This document shows positions 24,166 through 37,500 of a DNA stretch of 64,000 bases, piece by piece. The stretch spans positions 1,848,433 to 1,912,432 of the forward strand of contig SSNP01000050.1 in assembly GCA_006937955.1 (NCBI GenBank), in the 5' to 3' direction. The notes beneath the pieces are model-generated. The model worked only from the letters and a program-made list of their open reading frames with translations. It was not told the DNA's origin and did not search any database. Position 1 is the stretch's first letter. Each line of letters begins with the position of its first letter. This stretch comes from Pachypanchax playfairii. Lineage: Eukaryota > Chordata > Actinopteri > Cyprinodontiformes > Aplocheilidae. A program made the position numbers and the translations under genes.

Positions 24166-27100
24166 GGTTTGGCTGTGGGAGGAGAAGGAAAAAGGACGGG
24201 CTGCGTGTTGCCTTCAGGGACTCTCTGTAAGCCTCCACTTCTTCAGTAAAACAAACAAAAGCGTTTGTTTCAAGTTATGATCCAAATTGAGACGCAGTAT
24301 GTTTATTCAATAAATACAAAGTTTTATTATTTGTATGTTTATAAAGGAGTAAACTTGGATTTCACAGTGTTTCTCTTAGATATTTATTAAAAATTATTTT
24401 ATTTATGTAAAATATGTCAACATTTTCCTTTAAAAAAGTCTATATGAACTGTTACAAGTCTTTATAACACCTAAATGGTATTTACTCACTTCCTTATGAG
24501 GATATTTGGAAATATGAACATAACTGATTAACTGCTGCATGTTTTTATTGACAGTCTGACTAAAGTCAAAAACATCAAATCTTTCTGCAGCTTTCTGTCT
24601 CACAGCAACTAAATATAAATATTGAACACATTCCAGAGCCTCTATCTGTAGAAACTCTGATGTTGTACATGTGCAGACAGTTTGAAACATTCTCCTCAGA
24701 TTACAGAAGGGAAGTTGGTATAATGAAGAAGAAACAAAGAAATTAAGATTTTGTTAATGCAAAGCATCCCACTGCTTTCTAAAAGCAACTTTGATTTGGA
24801 ATACAAAAATAAAAGGCTGTGATCCCTGAAAAGCTCTTCAGAACAGTATGTTTTGATCATGTGACCTGATGCTCACCAGCTGGGGTTTTCCCAGATTCTT
24901 GAAGGATCTCAGGTCAACATCAGCTCCTCCTACCAGCTGAAACATCAGCATCATGTAGAATGATGCTCAGCTCAGTGCAGACGAACACAAACTTTTCTTC
25001 CTTCATCTTCTTTCTCCTGCTTTTAACTCACTGACCATCTTTTTGTTCTGTTGCTCTGAGACATTTTAGTTAAATAAATAAACGGTGATGGTTTATGTTC
25101 CAGCTCCAGACGATGTATCTTGGTTCCAACGTCTCCTTAATCTCAACTTCTAGATCAGTTGAGCTGATGTTTTGTCCAAGCAGTGGGCGTACTAAGTGTA
25201 ATCCTGATGTTGTGCTTATATTTATCTAATATAGTAATCAAATGAACTGAATTTGTTCTTTTATCCAAACTTAAATCTAAGTTTTTATCTATCTTAACAA
25301 AAATTTGAACATTAAAACATTTTGGGAGAAAAGTTTCTACTTTTTTAGCTTTTTATTGACCTTTTTTTTAACTTTTTGGCTGTTATAACAAAAATTATCT
25401 GTTTTTTTTATAATGTGTAATGTTTCATGCATGCACTGCATAATAAACTGCTAATTTGATCAATCACAAAGTATTTTAAAGTAAATATAAAATCCTTTTT
25501 AATGCTTTTTATACTATTCCAAAGTCCATAAAAAAGATTAAACTTCCCAAAAAATATTTTCAGAGGGAAAAAGTTAACATCTGCAACAAAATGATCTTTA
25601 GATTCTCACCTTATTTAGAAACAATTTGAAGGAGAACTTGTGAATAAAACTTCATTTGCATCAGTTAGACAACTTTCTTTTGCTGTAATTCTCAAACTCG
25701 TGTTGCAAAATAACGTCATGATGTTGATTTATTTTATTTTTGTTTAGTTTTATTGCCGTAATACTGGTTTTGCATTATCCAAGTTACAGCAGGACACATC
25801 AGTCAGTTGTAATTGTAGCTTCATCTGGTAAATTTGGAAATATAGCAGTTATTTTCAAGGCTGCAGGGAGATTACATCATTCTGAGAAATGGATCACTTG
25901 AGTCATCAGGCACACTTCGCTTTTTAGTTAAGTTTCTGAAGCCAAAGTATTTGGCTTTTTACTAAGAAGGTCAAATCAATGTAAAATGCACCAAATATGT
26001 GAGAGTATTTGTGTTTATACTCCTTAATAAATAAATACAAAGGTAAAACCTGAACATCTAGGACAGAGTATTTACATCTTAGTTTATGCATCTTATGCAG
26101 AGAAGAACCGTGAACATCTAACTTCTCATACATACCTAATTACGGATTTTAAATTTAGATTATTTCTAAAAGCACTTCAAGCAGAACAATGAGATACAAC
26201 AGTTGGTAAGTGTAATTTTACAACCAGACAGACGATGAAATCTATTTTCTGAGGTATTTTCATGTGATTAGTGAGTCTTGGTAAAGGAACACTAACAGTA
26301 AAAGATGCTTTCTGAATCTGGTTACAGGTTAATAAACATTCAGTTGTGGGGAGGAAACATCTCAGGTTTACATCAACAAGGAGAAACTTTTTGCATTCGT
26401 CCTTTTTTCCGGGTCTTTTTCATTCTCTATGTTAGACTGACACCTAGCGGCCAGAATGAAAAAATGCAGCCTGTTTGTGTCAATATCCTCACATTCACTG
26501 ATGTTTCAGAGTTAATTAAAACCCACGTGATCCATCTTCAGTATGAGTCATTCAGTTTAGATTTTGAAACATATCCTTTGAATTTGAGTTAATATGCAAA
26601 TTATTATGTTTTTCATTATTCCTTAATTACATGGTTCATTTTCCTCATGGCTAATAAAACAGCTATAACAAACACCTGCTCAATGTTTTTTGAATTGGTA
26701 TTAAAAAAGATTTGAGTCTGTCGTCTTTTCTTCCTGCACGTTAAACCCAAAGTATCATCCTCCATCTCAACCTCCTGTGTGTGTCATTTCTGTTAAATTG
26801 TGGCCTTTCTCTTGCAAGCTGGCAGAAGATAATTGGATGAAAGAAGATGTCAAGTTTAGTTAATCATCCACCTCCACTGGAATATGAAGACTGTCAGAAA
26901 TATGGCAGCTGGTTTAATAATTACTTGTGAAAAAGTTTTCTCGTATTTGTCTTTCAGATCTGTCAGTTCTAAGCAGTTTGGGGTGATAAGCTGTGTGAAG
27001 TATTCTAGAATAAAATGACATTTTAATGATAGTTAATATCTTGGATTTTGTTAATTTTCTAAAACTATAAATTTATACAGTTTATTTTATTTATTGTTTT

Positions 27101-27634
27101 AGCAGAAATTATCAGGATGGAAAAATTAATTAGTTTATTCATGGACTTACTGGTGTCTTTCATCTTAGAGACGTCATTATGTTAAAAGGTCCGATGGAAA
27201 CTGCTGCTGCATTTTTATACACAGATAAAATTTGGAATTCTTCTGCTTGAAGACCAACTAAATCTATAGGTCTATAAATGGTTTAACTGTTCCCATCAGA
27301 CACAAGGCGGATGATGAGTCTCTACTTCTACTTGAAAAAATAAATCATAATAAACTCCAACAGGATGGAAAGAACTAGGAAATAAATATAAGACCTCTAA
27401 TTATTCACAGCTGGCTCTTTGGTGTTCCTCTTTTAATCAGCACTTGCACCTCTTTTTTTATTGATGGTCATTTATTGATTATACATTTATTCTCATTAAA
27501 GGATTGTTTCATTGATGTGGGTATGTGTGTGTTTATTGCAGATCCTGCTGTCCAAGTTAAATTTGTCCCCAGAGACTGGAGATAGATAAGGGAATTAAAA
27601 GGGATAAAAAACAGAAAAACCTGTATTTTTATTG
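24166..27634. other. Intergenic stretch upstream of kctd12
   Basis: AT-rich, with no coding or RNA gene recognised. A minus-strand CTCF-like core (CCGCTAGGTGTCAG when read on the minus strand, 12 of 14 consensus positions) lies near 26435-26450. Regulatory content otherwise cannot be judged from one sequence. Confidence 0.4.
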
Positions 27635-27973
27635 GAGCGGCTGTGGTTCAGGCGGTAGAGTGAGTCGTGGGGTAACTAGAAGGTCACCAGCTCAATTACC
27701 CGCTTCGCCCAGAGAAAAAGATTCCCTGGCTGTTGTGTTCCTGAGCAAGACACTTAACCCACCTTGCCTGGTGGTCGGAGGGTCTGTTGGCGCTGGTGTC
27801 TGGCAGCCTCTCCTCAGTGTGTGTCCCAGGACAGCTGTGGTTACAACATATGTGTAGTTTATCACCAAATGTGTGAGAGTGTGTGTGTAAATGGGGGAAT
27901 TACAAACTGTAGTGTGAAGCGCTTTGGGGGTTGTAGGACCTGAATATGCAAGTACATGCCATTTACCATTTAT
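27635..27973 (+). mobile_element. tRNA-derived SINE (teleost type)
   Basis: The head reads TGGTTCAGGCGGTAGAG (box A-like), then GGTCACCAGCTCAATTACC (box B-like region). The body includes GAGCAAGACACTTAACCC, GGCAGCCTCTCCTCAGTGTG and GTGTGAAGCGCTTTGGGGG. The end is CCATTTACCATTTA. The order matches a widespread fish SINE with a LINE-like 3' tail. It has no coding capacity. Confidence 0.75.
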
Positions 27974-28212
27974 TTTTTCATTTGGGAGGAGTTCCTCCCT
28001 GGTAACCAAAAGATCACTGGTTGAAATCCCCACTCCATCCAGAAAAGATCGCTTTGCCTTTGTGTCCTTGGGTAAGACACTTCACTCGTCCTGCCTGTTT
28101 GGTCAGAGGGTTCAGCATCACTGGGCAGTCTCACCTCTGTCCATGCATAAACCAGGGCAGCTGCAGCTACAGTGTGTTAGTTTATTACCACCAAGCGTGT
28201 GTGTGTGTGTGT

Positions 28213-28432
28213 CCGAGGGTTCTTGTGGGGACAGAAGCCTGGTCCCCATGAGGGGGACTCCCCTTTTTAGGGTTAGGGGTTAGGTTTATAGGTATGGTGT
28301 GAATAGAGTTTTAGTTAGTCTTAGGGTTAGTTATACATCAGTAATGGTTAAGGTTAGGAAAAGGGTTTGGGTTAGGTATAAATCTAGTTACTAAAATCAA
28401 TGGAAGTCAACGGACGGTCCCCATAAGGATAC

Positions 28433-28433
<1 letters not shown>
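28213..28433. repeat. TG-bounded repeat rich in TTAGGG-like motifs
   Basis: This insert lies between two TG runs. It begins GTTCTTGTGGGGACAG and ends GGTCCCCATAAGGATACC, so GGGGAC/GTCCCC sequences mark both ends. The middle holds TTAGGGTTAGGGGTTAGG and further GGTTAGG motifs. It resembles a repeat often found next to TG microsatellites in fish (recollection, not searched). Confidence 0.55.

Positions 28434-28494
<61 letters not shown>
28434..28494. repeat. (TG)n microsatellite
   Basis: A pure TG run of about 60 bases forms the right border of the insert in the second SINE. Confidence 0.95.
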
Positions 28495-28498
<4 letters not shown>

Positions 28499-28611
28499 GG
28501 TTACTGATAAATCTGAAGCACTTTGTGGCATCTGACTTAAAAATGCACCAAACAAGAAAACATTATTTACCAGGTGGAGGGGATGGGATTTAAAACTTAT
28601 ACTGTGTCCAG

Positions 28612-28625
28612 CCACAAGAGGGCGC
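28612..28625 (+). promoter_or_regulatory. CTCF-like motif
   Basis: CCACAAGAGGGCGC matches 13 of 14 positions of the core CTCF consensus CCASYAGRKGGCRS. It lies between the kctd12 and slc5a7 transcription units. Occupancy is unknown. Confidence 0.4.
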
Positions 28626-29822
28626 TCATTTAATTTCAGCTTCTATCTTCACATGCATGTGTCCAGTTTTATACAGTTTATTGTAACTAGATAAAGAATT
28701 ACAGAGTTAAAATAAATTAAAAGACTTAAATACCTACTTTAATGTTTGTTTTTGTTTTTTTTCAGGACTGGAACTGTTTGTATTTATTTGTTATTAATGT
28801 ATGTAGTGTGTTACTAACCCATTAAAGAGAACTATAACCTCCTGTTTATGACATAAAGCAGCGTCTCATGTGACTCCGGTGCTAGATACAGTCAGTCTGC
28901 AGCTGCAGGAGTGTGACCTCTGACTCGTCATCCACGTGTTCACGTTTTGCTCAGAACACAGCAGCAGAAGGCATTTCTTCTTCTGGGTCAGCAGAGACAA
29001 ACCCGTCCACACTGTAGGTTGTTTGACCTGCTCCTGTCTTGTTTGAGGAACATTTAACAAACATTCACACAGGTGAATATTTATATAAGTGAAGCAGAGA
29101 AATCAGTGATTGTGATAAAACAGCAATACCACAGCGCTCAGCTAGTTACTGTTTGTAAGGGTTTTTATCTTTTTATGGAAATTTGTAATCAAAAGGACAT
29201 GAACATGTCACAGAAAGGAGTTATGGTACACATATTTTACTTCCCATTAATTTGACTCCTTTTCTCAAACCTTAAGGTCTTTTTAGGTGAAAGAAAATCA
29301 TGTACACATCTGCAAAGTCTTATTTATCAAATCTTTGTGCGTCCTTACTGTGAATATATTTGCTTGTCTTTTACCAGAACATTACATTACAAAGCTTCTC
29401 TTGGATCCAGTTGTGTTTTATGTGACTGGACTTGGCTTTGTTTGAGTGCATGTGTGTGTGTGTGCGTGTGTTGGAAAATGAGACAAAGTGCTTTTGTCAC
29501 CTTTTCTCAGGGTTACATCTGCACCCTTGTGCTTTTCAATCAACTCTAATGGATCTTCTGGCTCAGACTCAACTTGTAATACTAAAAACACTCTGGTACA
29601 CGCCCATAAACGCACACACAGAGACGCAGGCTAATGCGCGTCGTGATGAGCTAAAAGGTAAAACGTCCCTCCGAATACTTTCCTCAGATTCGTCCTTTGT
29701 TTCTGTCAATTTAACAGAATCTGATGCAAAAAATGACAATTTACATTAATACTGTAACACAGTTTTTTTAAAACCTTATAGTTAAAACAATATGAAATAA
29801 TGTCTCATCACATGAAATGTCC

Positions 29823-29860
<38 letters not shown>

Positions 29861-30836
29861 CAAGGTTCTTGTGTGTCATTGTGTGTTTGTGAATGCTTCA
29901 CAGCATGTCTGTCTTTATTCAAATGGTGGGCAGGTTCACTGGGATCATGCGTGCCTTTTGTATGTGTGTGTATGTGTGTGTATGTGTGTGTATGTGTGTG
30001 TATGTGTGTGTANNNNNNNNNNTGTATGTGTGTGTATGTGTGTGTATGTGTGTGTATGTGTGTGTATGTGTGTGTACTTTACCACTACATCATTCTCTTC
30101 ACTGATTTTCAATGGTTTTTAGAAAGAAACACTGTCCCGTGGAATACGCTCCTCCTTCTTCTGCTGAGAAAAGAGATTGGCTGAGAGGATCAGGCTGTAA
30201 ACCAGGACAACACTTAAACCACATGAATAAGAATTTAATGCAGAGAAATGAAGGAGCAATGTTGCCCATTTTATTTAATTTTCCCCCAAACAGGAAAATG
30301 CAGCATAAAACTATCAAACAAACAAAAAACAAACAACAACAGGTGATAATTAACCAAAAGATCATCAGAGTTTATAAGAGTCTAAATTGAATCAGACCAA
30401 TTTTTACATTCAATTAAAGAAAAAAGAAAACACTTTTTCTTTTACATTATGAGCCATAAAGCTCATATTTTTTATGTCAACTTTTACCAATAGTGTTGCA
30501 ATGTAACTTTTTAATTCATAAGTTCAAAGTTTTAAGCAGATAGAAAAAAAAAATTAACTGTGTTTTGATTATTTAAACACTAACACATTTAAATAAATGA
30601 GCTAAAATAGTTTTACTAGCATTTAAACTGCACAAAAAGGCTGCTGCATGTGAAATAATTAGCAGGTCTGTCGTTGTGAAATTCACCAGAGTTACAATTA
30701 TATAATCAGAAGAAAGTTGTAAAAGTAGAATATTTAATATTTTTTAAAAAAGCATTTGATTAACACAAACAACATCTGGGTCCTTAACCTGGTCAGCCAT
30801 AACATTATGACCACTAGACAGGTACTAACATGTTTC
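28626..30836. other. Intergenic stretch with simple repeats and a gap
   Basis: No gene is seen. A (CAT)n run lies at about 29822-29861. A TATGTGTGTG tandem run at 29961-30076 is broken by ten N at 30013-30022, so its true length is unknown. The rest is AT-rich unique sequence. Confidence 0.6.
29961..30076. repeat. (TATGTGTGTG)n tandem repeat spanning an assembly gap
   Basis: Ten-base units continue on both sides of ten N (30013-30022). The assembler evidently could not cross the repeat, so the gap length is a placeholder. Confidence 0.9.
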
Positions 30837-30844
30837 ATCTTGGT

Positions 30845-31055
30845 CAGGGGTAGGCAAGTTCGGTCCTAAAGAGCCGCAGTCCTGCAGGTTTTTAGCATTT
30901 CCCTGTTTCAAAACACCGGATTCAAATGAATGAGGCACAAAGCAGACCTTGATAAGCTGATGGATCCATTTAATTTGAATCAGGTGTGGTGGAGCTGGGG
31001 AGCAGTGAAAACCTGCAGGACTGCGGCTCTCTAGCACCGAACTTGCCTACCCCCG
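30845..31055. mobile_element. hAT-type MITE with long terminal inverted repeats
   Basis: The left end starts CAGGGGTAGGCAAGTTCGGT, followed by AAGAGCCGCAGTCCTGCAGG. The right end is the inverted counterpart (AAAACCTGCAGGACTGCGGC, then CACCGAACTTGCCTACCCCC). The element is flanked by a perfect 8-base duplication ATCTTGGT at 30837-30844 and 31056-31063. CAGGGG-type ends and 8-base duplications are hAT hallmarks. It is 211 bp long and non-coding. Confidence 0.85.
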
Positions 31056-31063
31056 ATCTTGGT

Positions 31064-34000
31064 GAATTTCCTGCTGGAATCCACCTGAACACTGACACAT
31101 ATTGCTTCAACGCGTTTCCACTTATTTCTGTAGAACCGTAACTCTCACCACGTGATACCCTGATACAGACTATAAGACTTGGACCAGAGGCCTTTATGTC
31201 GCCTGTAAAACTGAGCCTCGACGGACCCCAGAAGATAACTCCCAGTTCTTATTTAGCATCAGTGAGGCTGATTCATTGCTCCAACTCTTTAAGAATTAGC
31301 GTGTTTGTTTAACACAAACTGTTTGTCTCATTCCTGCAGTCTCCCAGACGATGTGTAGCCGACCCGGCCGAACAAAGCTGTTTCCATAATTAAGTTCTGC
31401 TGGCTGATTTGATTTGAGCAGCGGCTACGCTCGTTCTCCTACAGATGCTGCTCAGCTACTTGGAGGGACTAATGGAGGAGATGGAGAGATATGTGGGAAA
31501 CAATTAGACGTAACATTATCAAATGACGTGTGTGTGTTTGTGTGCTTGAAAAAGCTGCACATTTGTGCAGATTAAATAAAAACAAAATACAAAGTTTCAC
31601 ATTTCATTTACATTATTATACCATACACATACTTCCATTCGTTTCCCTCTCAAATGTACATCAGCTACACCCCCCTCCCTCCTTCAGTGTTTCAATTATG
31701 TGGTTTTCAATTAAATTACTGGGGACATTACTTATGAAGGACATAAATAGAAGCCTGCCATCGTGATAGAGGATCCTCATCCTTACATGAGGTATGGGAG
31801 GTCGCAAATATTTGAATCAGAGCTGCGGAACCACGCCCAATAAGTCTGGATAGGTTTTCTTCTTCTGACTCAAAGTAATGCTGCAAATCTTAAAAAAAAA
31901 AAACAGCTTAAAATGAATTCTAATGAAACTTGTCAGCATCATGTTTGATACCTGGACAGCAGGTTGTCTTGTTTGTTCCCTCTAAAGCCATTCAGCACAT
32001 CAGATCTTACCGCAGCGTCTGCTCTCAGTAATCTCATCTCCTCGTGTCCTTGTTGAAGGAAAGTGGGATCTTGATTCCCAGAAATGCCCCTCCGAAGGAT
32101 TCGTCTGGGAAAAGATAGAAATCTGTGGAGAATTAGAGAAAACAGCCAAATAAGAACCATCAGAGTGAAACTTTATTCTACTCATTAAACTTTAAAAAGT
32201 TTCCAAACCAGTTTTAATGACACTGAGAAATTCGAGGACAATCTAAACAAAATGTTTGTCTATGAATGGGAAATTTGAAGGTTTATTTTTTACAACTACT
32301 TTGATGCAGAAAACCTTCCACACAACTCTCCAGTGATCCCCTTCCCTCCCGCGAAGCCTTGAGTAAATGGATTGACTTTTGGACAAACGACAGTTTTGTT
32401 TCATAATTATTAATTATCATGAGTGCTCTCAGAGGCACTTTCCATGAATGAGACGGGACTCGTTCTCTCCCTCCACTCACTCTTCTTTTATGGGATTGGT
32501 CCTCGTTCTCAAGGACAAGGAAAAGGTCACCAACGATGGAGGGAGGAGGTCTAGAGGATGGACAGAAACGTTTGCGTCATTCCTGCTGGTCGGAGCTGCC
32601 AAATTGGATAGCAATGGGCGGCTTTGGGCTTTTCACCCCCACTTTCGTTCATCCTCCCCGCTTGACCCACACCAGCCCCACCCACTCTTGTGTGGCTCCT
32701 CCCCGTGTCCATGACCAGAGAAGAGAACAGCACTTAAAGTAAAAAGCAAAGAAAGAGAGCTATTTTAAGATGCTGTCTTTCACTGTGGACAAGGAGGGGG
32801 ACAAAGATGCAAGCCAAGCGATTGTAATGTCAGTCACGTTTACTTACATGTTGTCTACCATCCGGCTGAAAGGCCTGACAGACGAGAACGAGCTCTTCGT
32901 CAGCTTTTTCTCTTTTTCTTTTTGTTTTAGGACAGAAAGGAAAAGCAAGTACATATTATAAAAACACCAGGAAGCTGAAAATTTTCAGGATAAACTCAGG
33001 AGAAATATTGAATTTGTAAAGATGAACTTAATAAATCTCACGAATCAAGAAAACCCCAAAAGAACGTTTTAAAGAGCAGGAAAAAAAATTCACAATACTG
33101 TCGACTCCGATTTTTACGTTAACCCATTAACCAGACATTTGATTTACTCATTTTGTTCAAACCTGATGAATACATTTTCTAAAGATAAAGACAAGCAGGT
33201 GTGAAAAATCAAACAAAGAAAAAATGCTTAAAATTAAAAAAGACAGAGTTTAACATTTGTTTTTGTTTAATATTGTCAAGTATTTTAGGTAGGCTTAGAA
33301 ATCGATTTAGAAGGGTGTTATTTCTATTAGTTTTTTTGTTTTTTTTTATGGAGGGGGGGGTCTTTTTCCACACAATCCACACTTTAGGAACAGTAGAAGT
33401 CAAAATCCTTGTGGTGAAACCAACAAATCAAGACTCATAAAATTAAAGTGCTGTTTTCACATAAAAAAAAACAATAAATATCAACATAATTGATGCCTTC
33501 AGCAAAACAACAGAATATTCTAAACTTATCTGAATGAATACTCTTTACAACGTTAGTTTAAAAAAAAGGAAAAAACATACAAATATATTTTAGAATTCCT
33601 TTTTTCTTTTATTGATTATTTTTTAATGACATCAAAAATAAACATTTAGATGCTTTTTTTCCATCCTTATCTTTTCAACCAGTATAATTTGTTATTATTT
33701 TTATTGTTATCCTTATATTGTAATTATACACATCACAAATAAATAATCTATTCACTGCAGCATAATTCAATTGTCTATCAGAGTCACATTGTTCTGCAAC
33801 GCTGAGACTTTTTAAAACATGAAACAGAGAGAAACGCAGCCGAGGACGAATCTATAGAGGTTACACCGACATTCAAGGCTCCTCACTGCAGCCTGACCAG
33901 AATCTGGTCAGAACTATGGAGATAAATAATCTTTTATTTATAAGCATCATTAAGGCAGTTGAATACAAGATGATATAAAACACTAACCCACAATAAAACT

Positions 34001-34591
34001 GTTCAACTACACCTGACACAAGAACAGTAACTAATCCTTCCACCACTGCAATCATTTCTAGTTATATGTTTTTTTCTACTCAGCAAAATGTGTTGATTGT
34101 ATTTTTCTTCATGTCCATCTTTTTTAATATATATATTTCTATTCAAATGACTTGATTCGTCACATTAAAGCTGTAAATCATCTGTTTTAATTATTGTTTC
34201 CTTTTTTCTGATCTCTTCTCTTCAGGTCACAAAACTGTTACAGTGTGATTTCTATATTTATATTATTGCTGTTGTGTTGTTGGTTCCCTTCTGATTAGTG
34301 GTTGTGCTGTCACTTCAAAGTCAAACTTTATAAAGACCTCCAGCTAAGTAAAAAAACAAAAGTTGAATGTGCAGAACAACTACCTGTACGTACTGTGATT
34401 CTATGTGTGTTTGTGTTGCTTTACTTTATGAAACAGCGTCAGGACAATCAGCAAGCGGTTATCTTAATTATGATGTGGCACTTGTCCACTTGGGCTGGAT
34501 GTTTGAGAAGTTTACTGCGGGGGGTTTTTTGGCTTCCTGTCAGTTCAGTCAGATTTTCAGATTATTTACTTTGAAAAGCTTTCTGGCTTTG
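31064..34591. other. Intergenic stretch downstream of slc5a7
   Basis: No gene is recognised. A GC-richer block at about 32440-32720 with CACCCCCAC and CCCCACCC boxes could be regulatory. The TTTATT at 33933-33938 is a candidate minus-strand poly(A) signal for slc5a7. The rest is AT-rich. Confidence 0.4.
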
Positions 34592-37500
34592 TCATTCCTC
34601 GTCATGGTGGGAGGAGTCAGGACTCGACTCCTCCTCTTCCTCCTCGACAGTTTCTGATGGCAACGTGTCACGGCGGGTGAAGGCAGCTGCCAGAGTCACA
34701 CTCAGTCGTGGCTTGACCGATGTCATCTCCGACAGCCCGATGTTGTTGCTACGGGTTACGAGAGTAGTTCTATCCATTATCTCTCCACTGTGCCTGGACA
34801 CCACTGCGTCGAGGAAGTCGTATTTGTGTGAAATCTTCCCGCTTTCAAACAAGTATTTTGCCAGGTGTGAGAAAACAAAGTTCCCTGCGAAGGAGGCCAA
34901 CATGGAGACGGTCTTAAAGGGGAACTTCTGTATGACGACTTCCTCAAGTTCCCCTGTGATGTGATGTTTCCTCTGTTCAGTGGTCCAGCCAGGGTAGTAA
35001 ATGAAAGGGGGCAGCTGCAAGTAGGGTTCACCTCCACCTACACGCAGCACCAGGCCGAACAGGTACGCAGCCACTGAACCGTACGTGTTGGTGCCTTTGA
35101 CAAAAAGCACGCTGAGCAGCTGGGGGAAGATGATGACGTAAACCAGGTCTGAGCTCAGATACCAGAGGCCATAAACCGTACCAGTAACCAGAGCCATCAG
35201 AGTGGCCAGACCGCCAAACACAAAGATTGTGATGCGCATCACCCACACAATTTCACGATCAGATGCCTGAGGAGACAAAATGAAGAAAGACACCTTCAAA
35301 ACCCAAAATACACAGGAAAAGAACCACAGTAGAACTATTTGTCCTTTTAACGCTTGAAAAATGGGTAAAAGCAAAAAAAGCCAACAAATACATAAACGAG
35401 TTCAATCTAAACTTTACTATAATATTTACTTACTGATTGTCTGAAAGCCAGCTGGTAAATGTTTCTTGCAAACATGGAGCTGGCTGAAAGGATGGAGGAG
35501 TCTGCAGACGACATGACAGCTGCTGACACCGCCCCCAAACCGAAGAACGAAACAAACGGTGGACAAAGATGTTGAAGCACGATGGGGAGAATCATGTCCG
35601 CTTCGTCCTTCTGTTTGGGAGGAATGCTACCGTAACTCGTCTGGTTCCAGTCTGCAGGGGGGTGGGGGGGTGGGATCAATGAACATCTTTAATGTGCATT
35701 TTTTTTCTCTGCTTAAATACAAATAAAATTACAATTACTATTTCATCCAAAACCTTCTCAGTTTAAAGGGTGAAACTAAACTTAACTGCAACAGACCTGC
35801 ACATTCATTTGATCATAATATGTAGCTGCACTGGAACATTGAGCTTGTGCATTTCTTTTTCAATCAAAGCACCTGTTATTGCATCATCTCTACATCATGA
35901 CTTTTAAGCAGAGTTTTGAAGTCTTGACTTAGAGTTTGGTGCAAGAAAAATTGTTGTTTTTCACTTGTTTCATTGGGAACCTGACGCCCAAAAATCTGGA
36001 GATCACAGCACTAATTTGGTCCCTTGCCTCCTTCTAATGTAATATTTACAAACCAACATGGTTATTAAACGAGTTGCTGCTTCATTATAGATGAGGTGAA
36101 CCAGCTGCTATTTACCAGACTCTCTCAGATCTAAGGGCAACAAGGACACAGAACCTTCCCCTAGAAACAAACACACGCAACAACACACAGAATGTTTGCT
36201 TATCTACTGTATCTCCTACCTGTGGAGGCCCCAATGGCCCCAATGAGAACGGATGGCACAGCCATGACGAGGCACCCAAAAGCAGCCAGGAATGACAGGA
36301 CCTGTGCGTAGGTGGCAGAGGAAGCAGATAGCACTCTTTGGAAATACACTTGCCAGGGAATTCCTCCCAGCATCTACAGCATAAAGACAAAAAAAAGTTT
36401 TATTTCTTCTCTGTGCAGAAGTCCTGAGTCATTCATTTCTTCTCTCTGTTTCAGCAAAAGGATGTTGCATCTCTCAAGTCCTGGTTCAGGTCTTTGTTGG
36501 TTTGCTTCAATAACTTTTAGATACTTTTAATCTCCTAGAATTAATAGGAGGAAACCTGTTTTAGTTTTTCTTTGCTGAAATAAACAAAAATTAACAAAAG
36601 AAAAACATTCATAAAGCCTGAGGAACGACTGATCAAGACCACTTCAAAATTACAAGGCTGAGTCCTTGGTAGCAAAAAAGAAGAAAACTGGAGTGTGTTA
36701 AATCTTTGCATTGTATATACTTTATATGAATGATGTGTTCTAGTCATTAACAGGAAAACAACAAACATTAAACTAAAGGAAAGAAAATTCAGTTAGAATC
36801 AGAGAGAGAAGAACTGAAGGTCAAACTTCCATAAAAAAAACTTTAATTTTTTTGTACTAAAATAGATGCAGAACAAAATGTTTTTTTACAGTACGTGCAC
36901 ATTTAATCAGTTGGTTCAAGATTTGCAAGTTAAAGTAAACGAAAAAATCTTCATATCATCTGTCAATGATCATATGACTAATTTTGTCACTGAATCAGAG
37001 TCTATTATATTTTACAGTGAAACTATTTGACAAATCAACATTAAAAGGTCTGTTAAGCCACAAGGTTTTTTAATGTTAAAAGTTTATTTTAACAAATAGA
37101 TCATGGGCAGAGGCGTTTTTTGAGCTTATTCAAATATTTTAAATAGTATGATAACGCATGAGATGAACAGCCGTACCAGAAGACAGAAGTTATCAATCCA
37201 GACCCAAGTATCTTCCTTTCTGACGCTGCCTCTCCACGGTGACTGGTAAACCTGTTTCACTGCAGTAACGGTGATGTCTGACACCGCAGGGTTGGTCAAG
37301 GCAAAGGGAACACTGAGCCACTGCAGACAAACGTAAAAACAGAAACATGCAATTTAAAAACACAATCTGTCCACAAACATGTTGAAGTTTTAGAGGAACA
37401 AAATCCCCAAAACATATGCTAAAAAGTTTGTCTCCAGTTGAATTGCAATTATCTGGATGCACGTTGTCTGGCAGATGCAGAATATTTATAATAACGTTTC

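Larger units (their letters stand above)
27980..28550 (+). mobile_element. Second SINE copy, interrupted by a (TG)n-bounded insert
   Basis: The body motifs of the preceding SINE recur (AAAAGATCACTGGTTGAAAT, GTAAGACACTTCACTC, then GTGTGTGAATGGGTTACTG and GAAGCACTTTGTGGCATC). The copy is split at its internal TG run by about 220 bases of unrelated repeat (28213-28433). The tRNA-like box A is missing, so the copy is 5' truncated. Confidence 0.65.

Noticed and set aside
29817..30122. Poly-His/Cys-Val frames
   Set aside because: Translations of the (CAT)n and TATGTGTGTG simple repeats, one crossing the N gap.
34665..34964. Plus-strand frame opposite the last slc5a7 exon
   Set aside because: Shadow of the coding strand; the minus strand carries the transporter C-terminal region.
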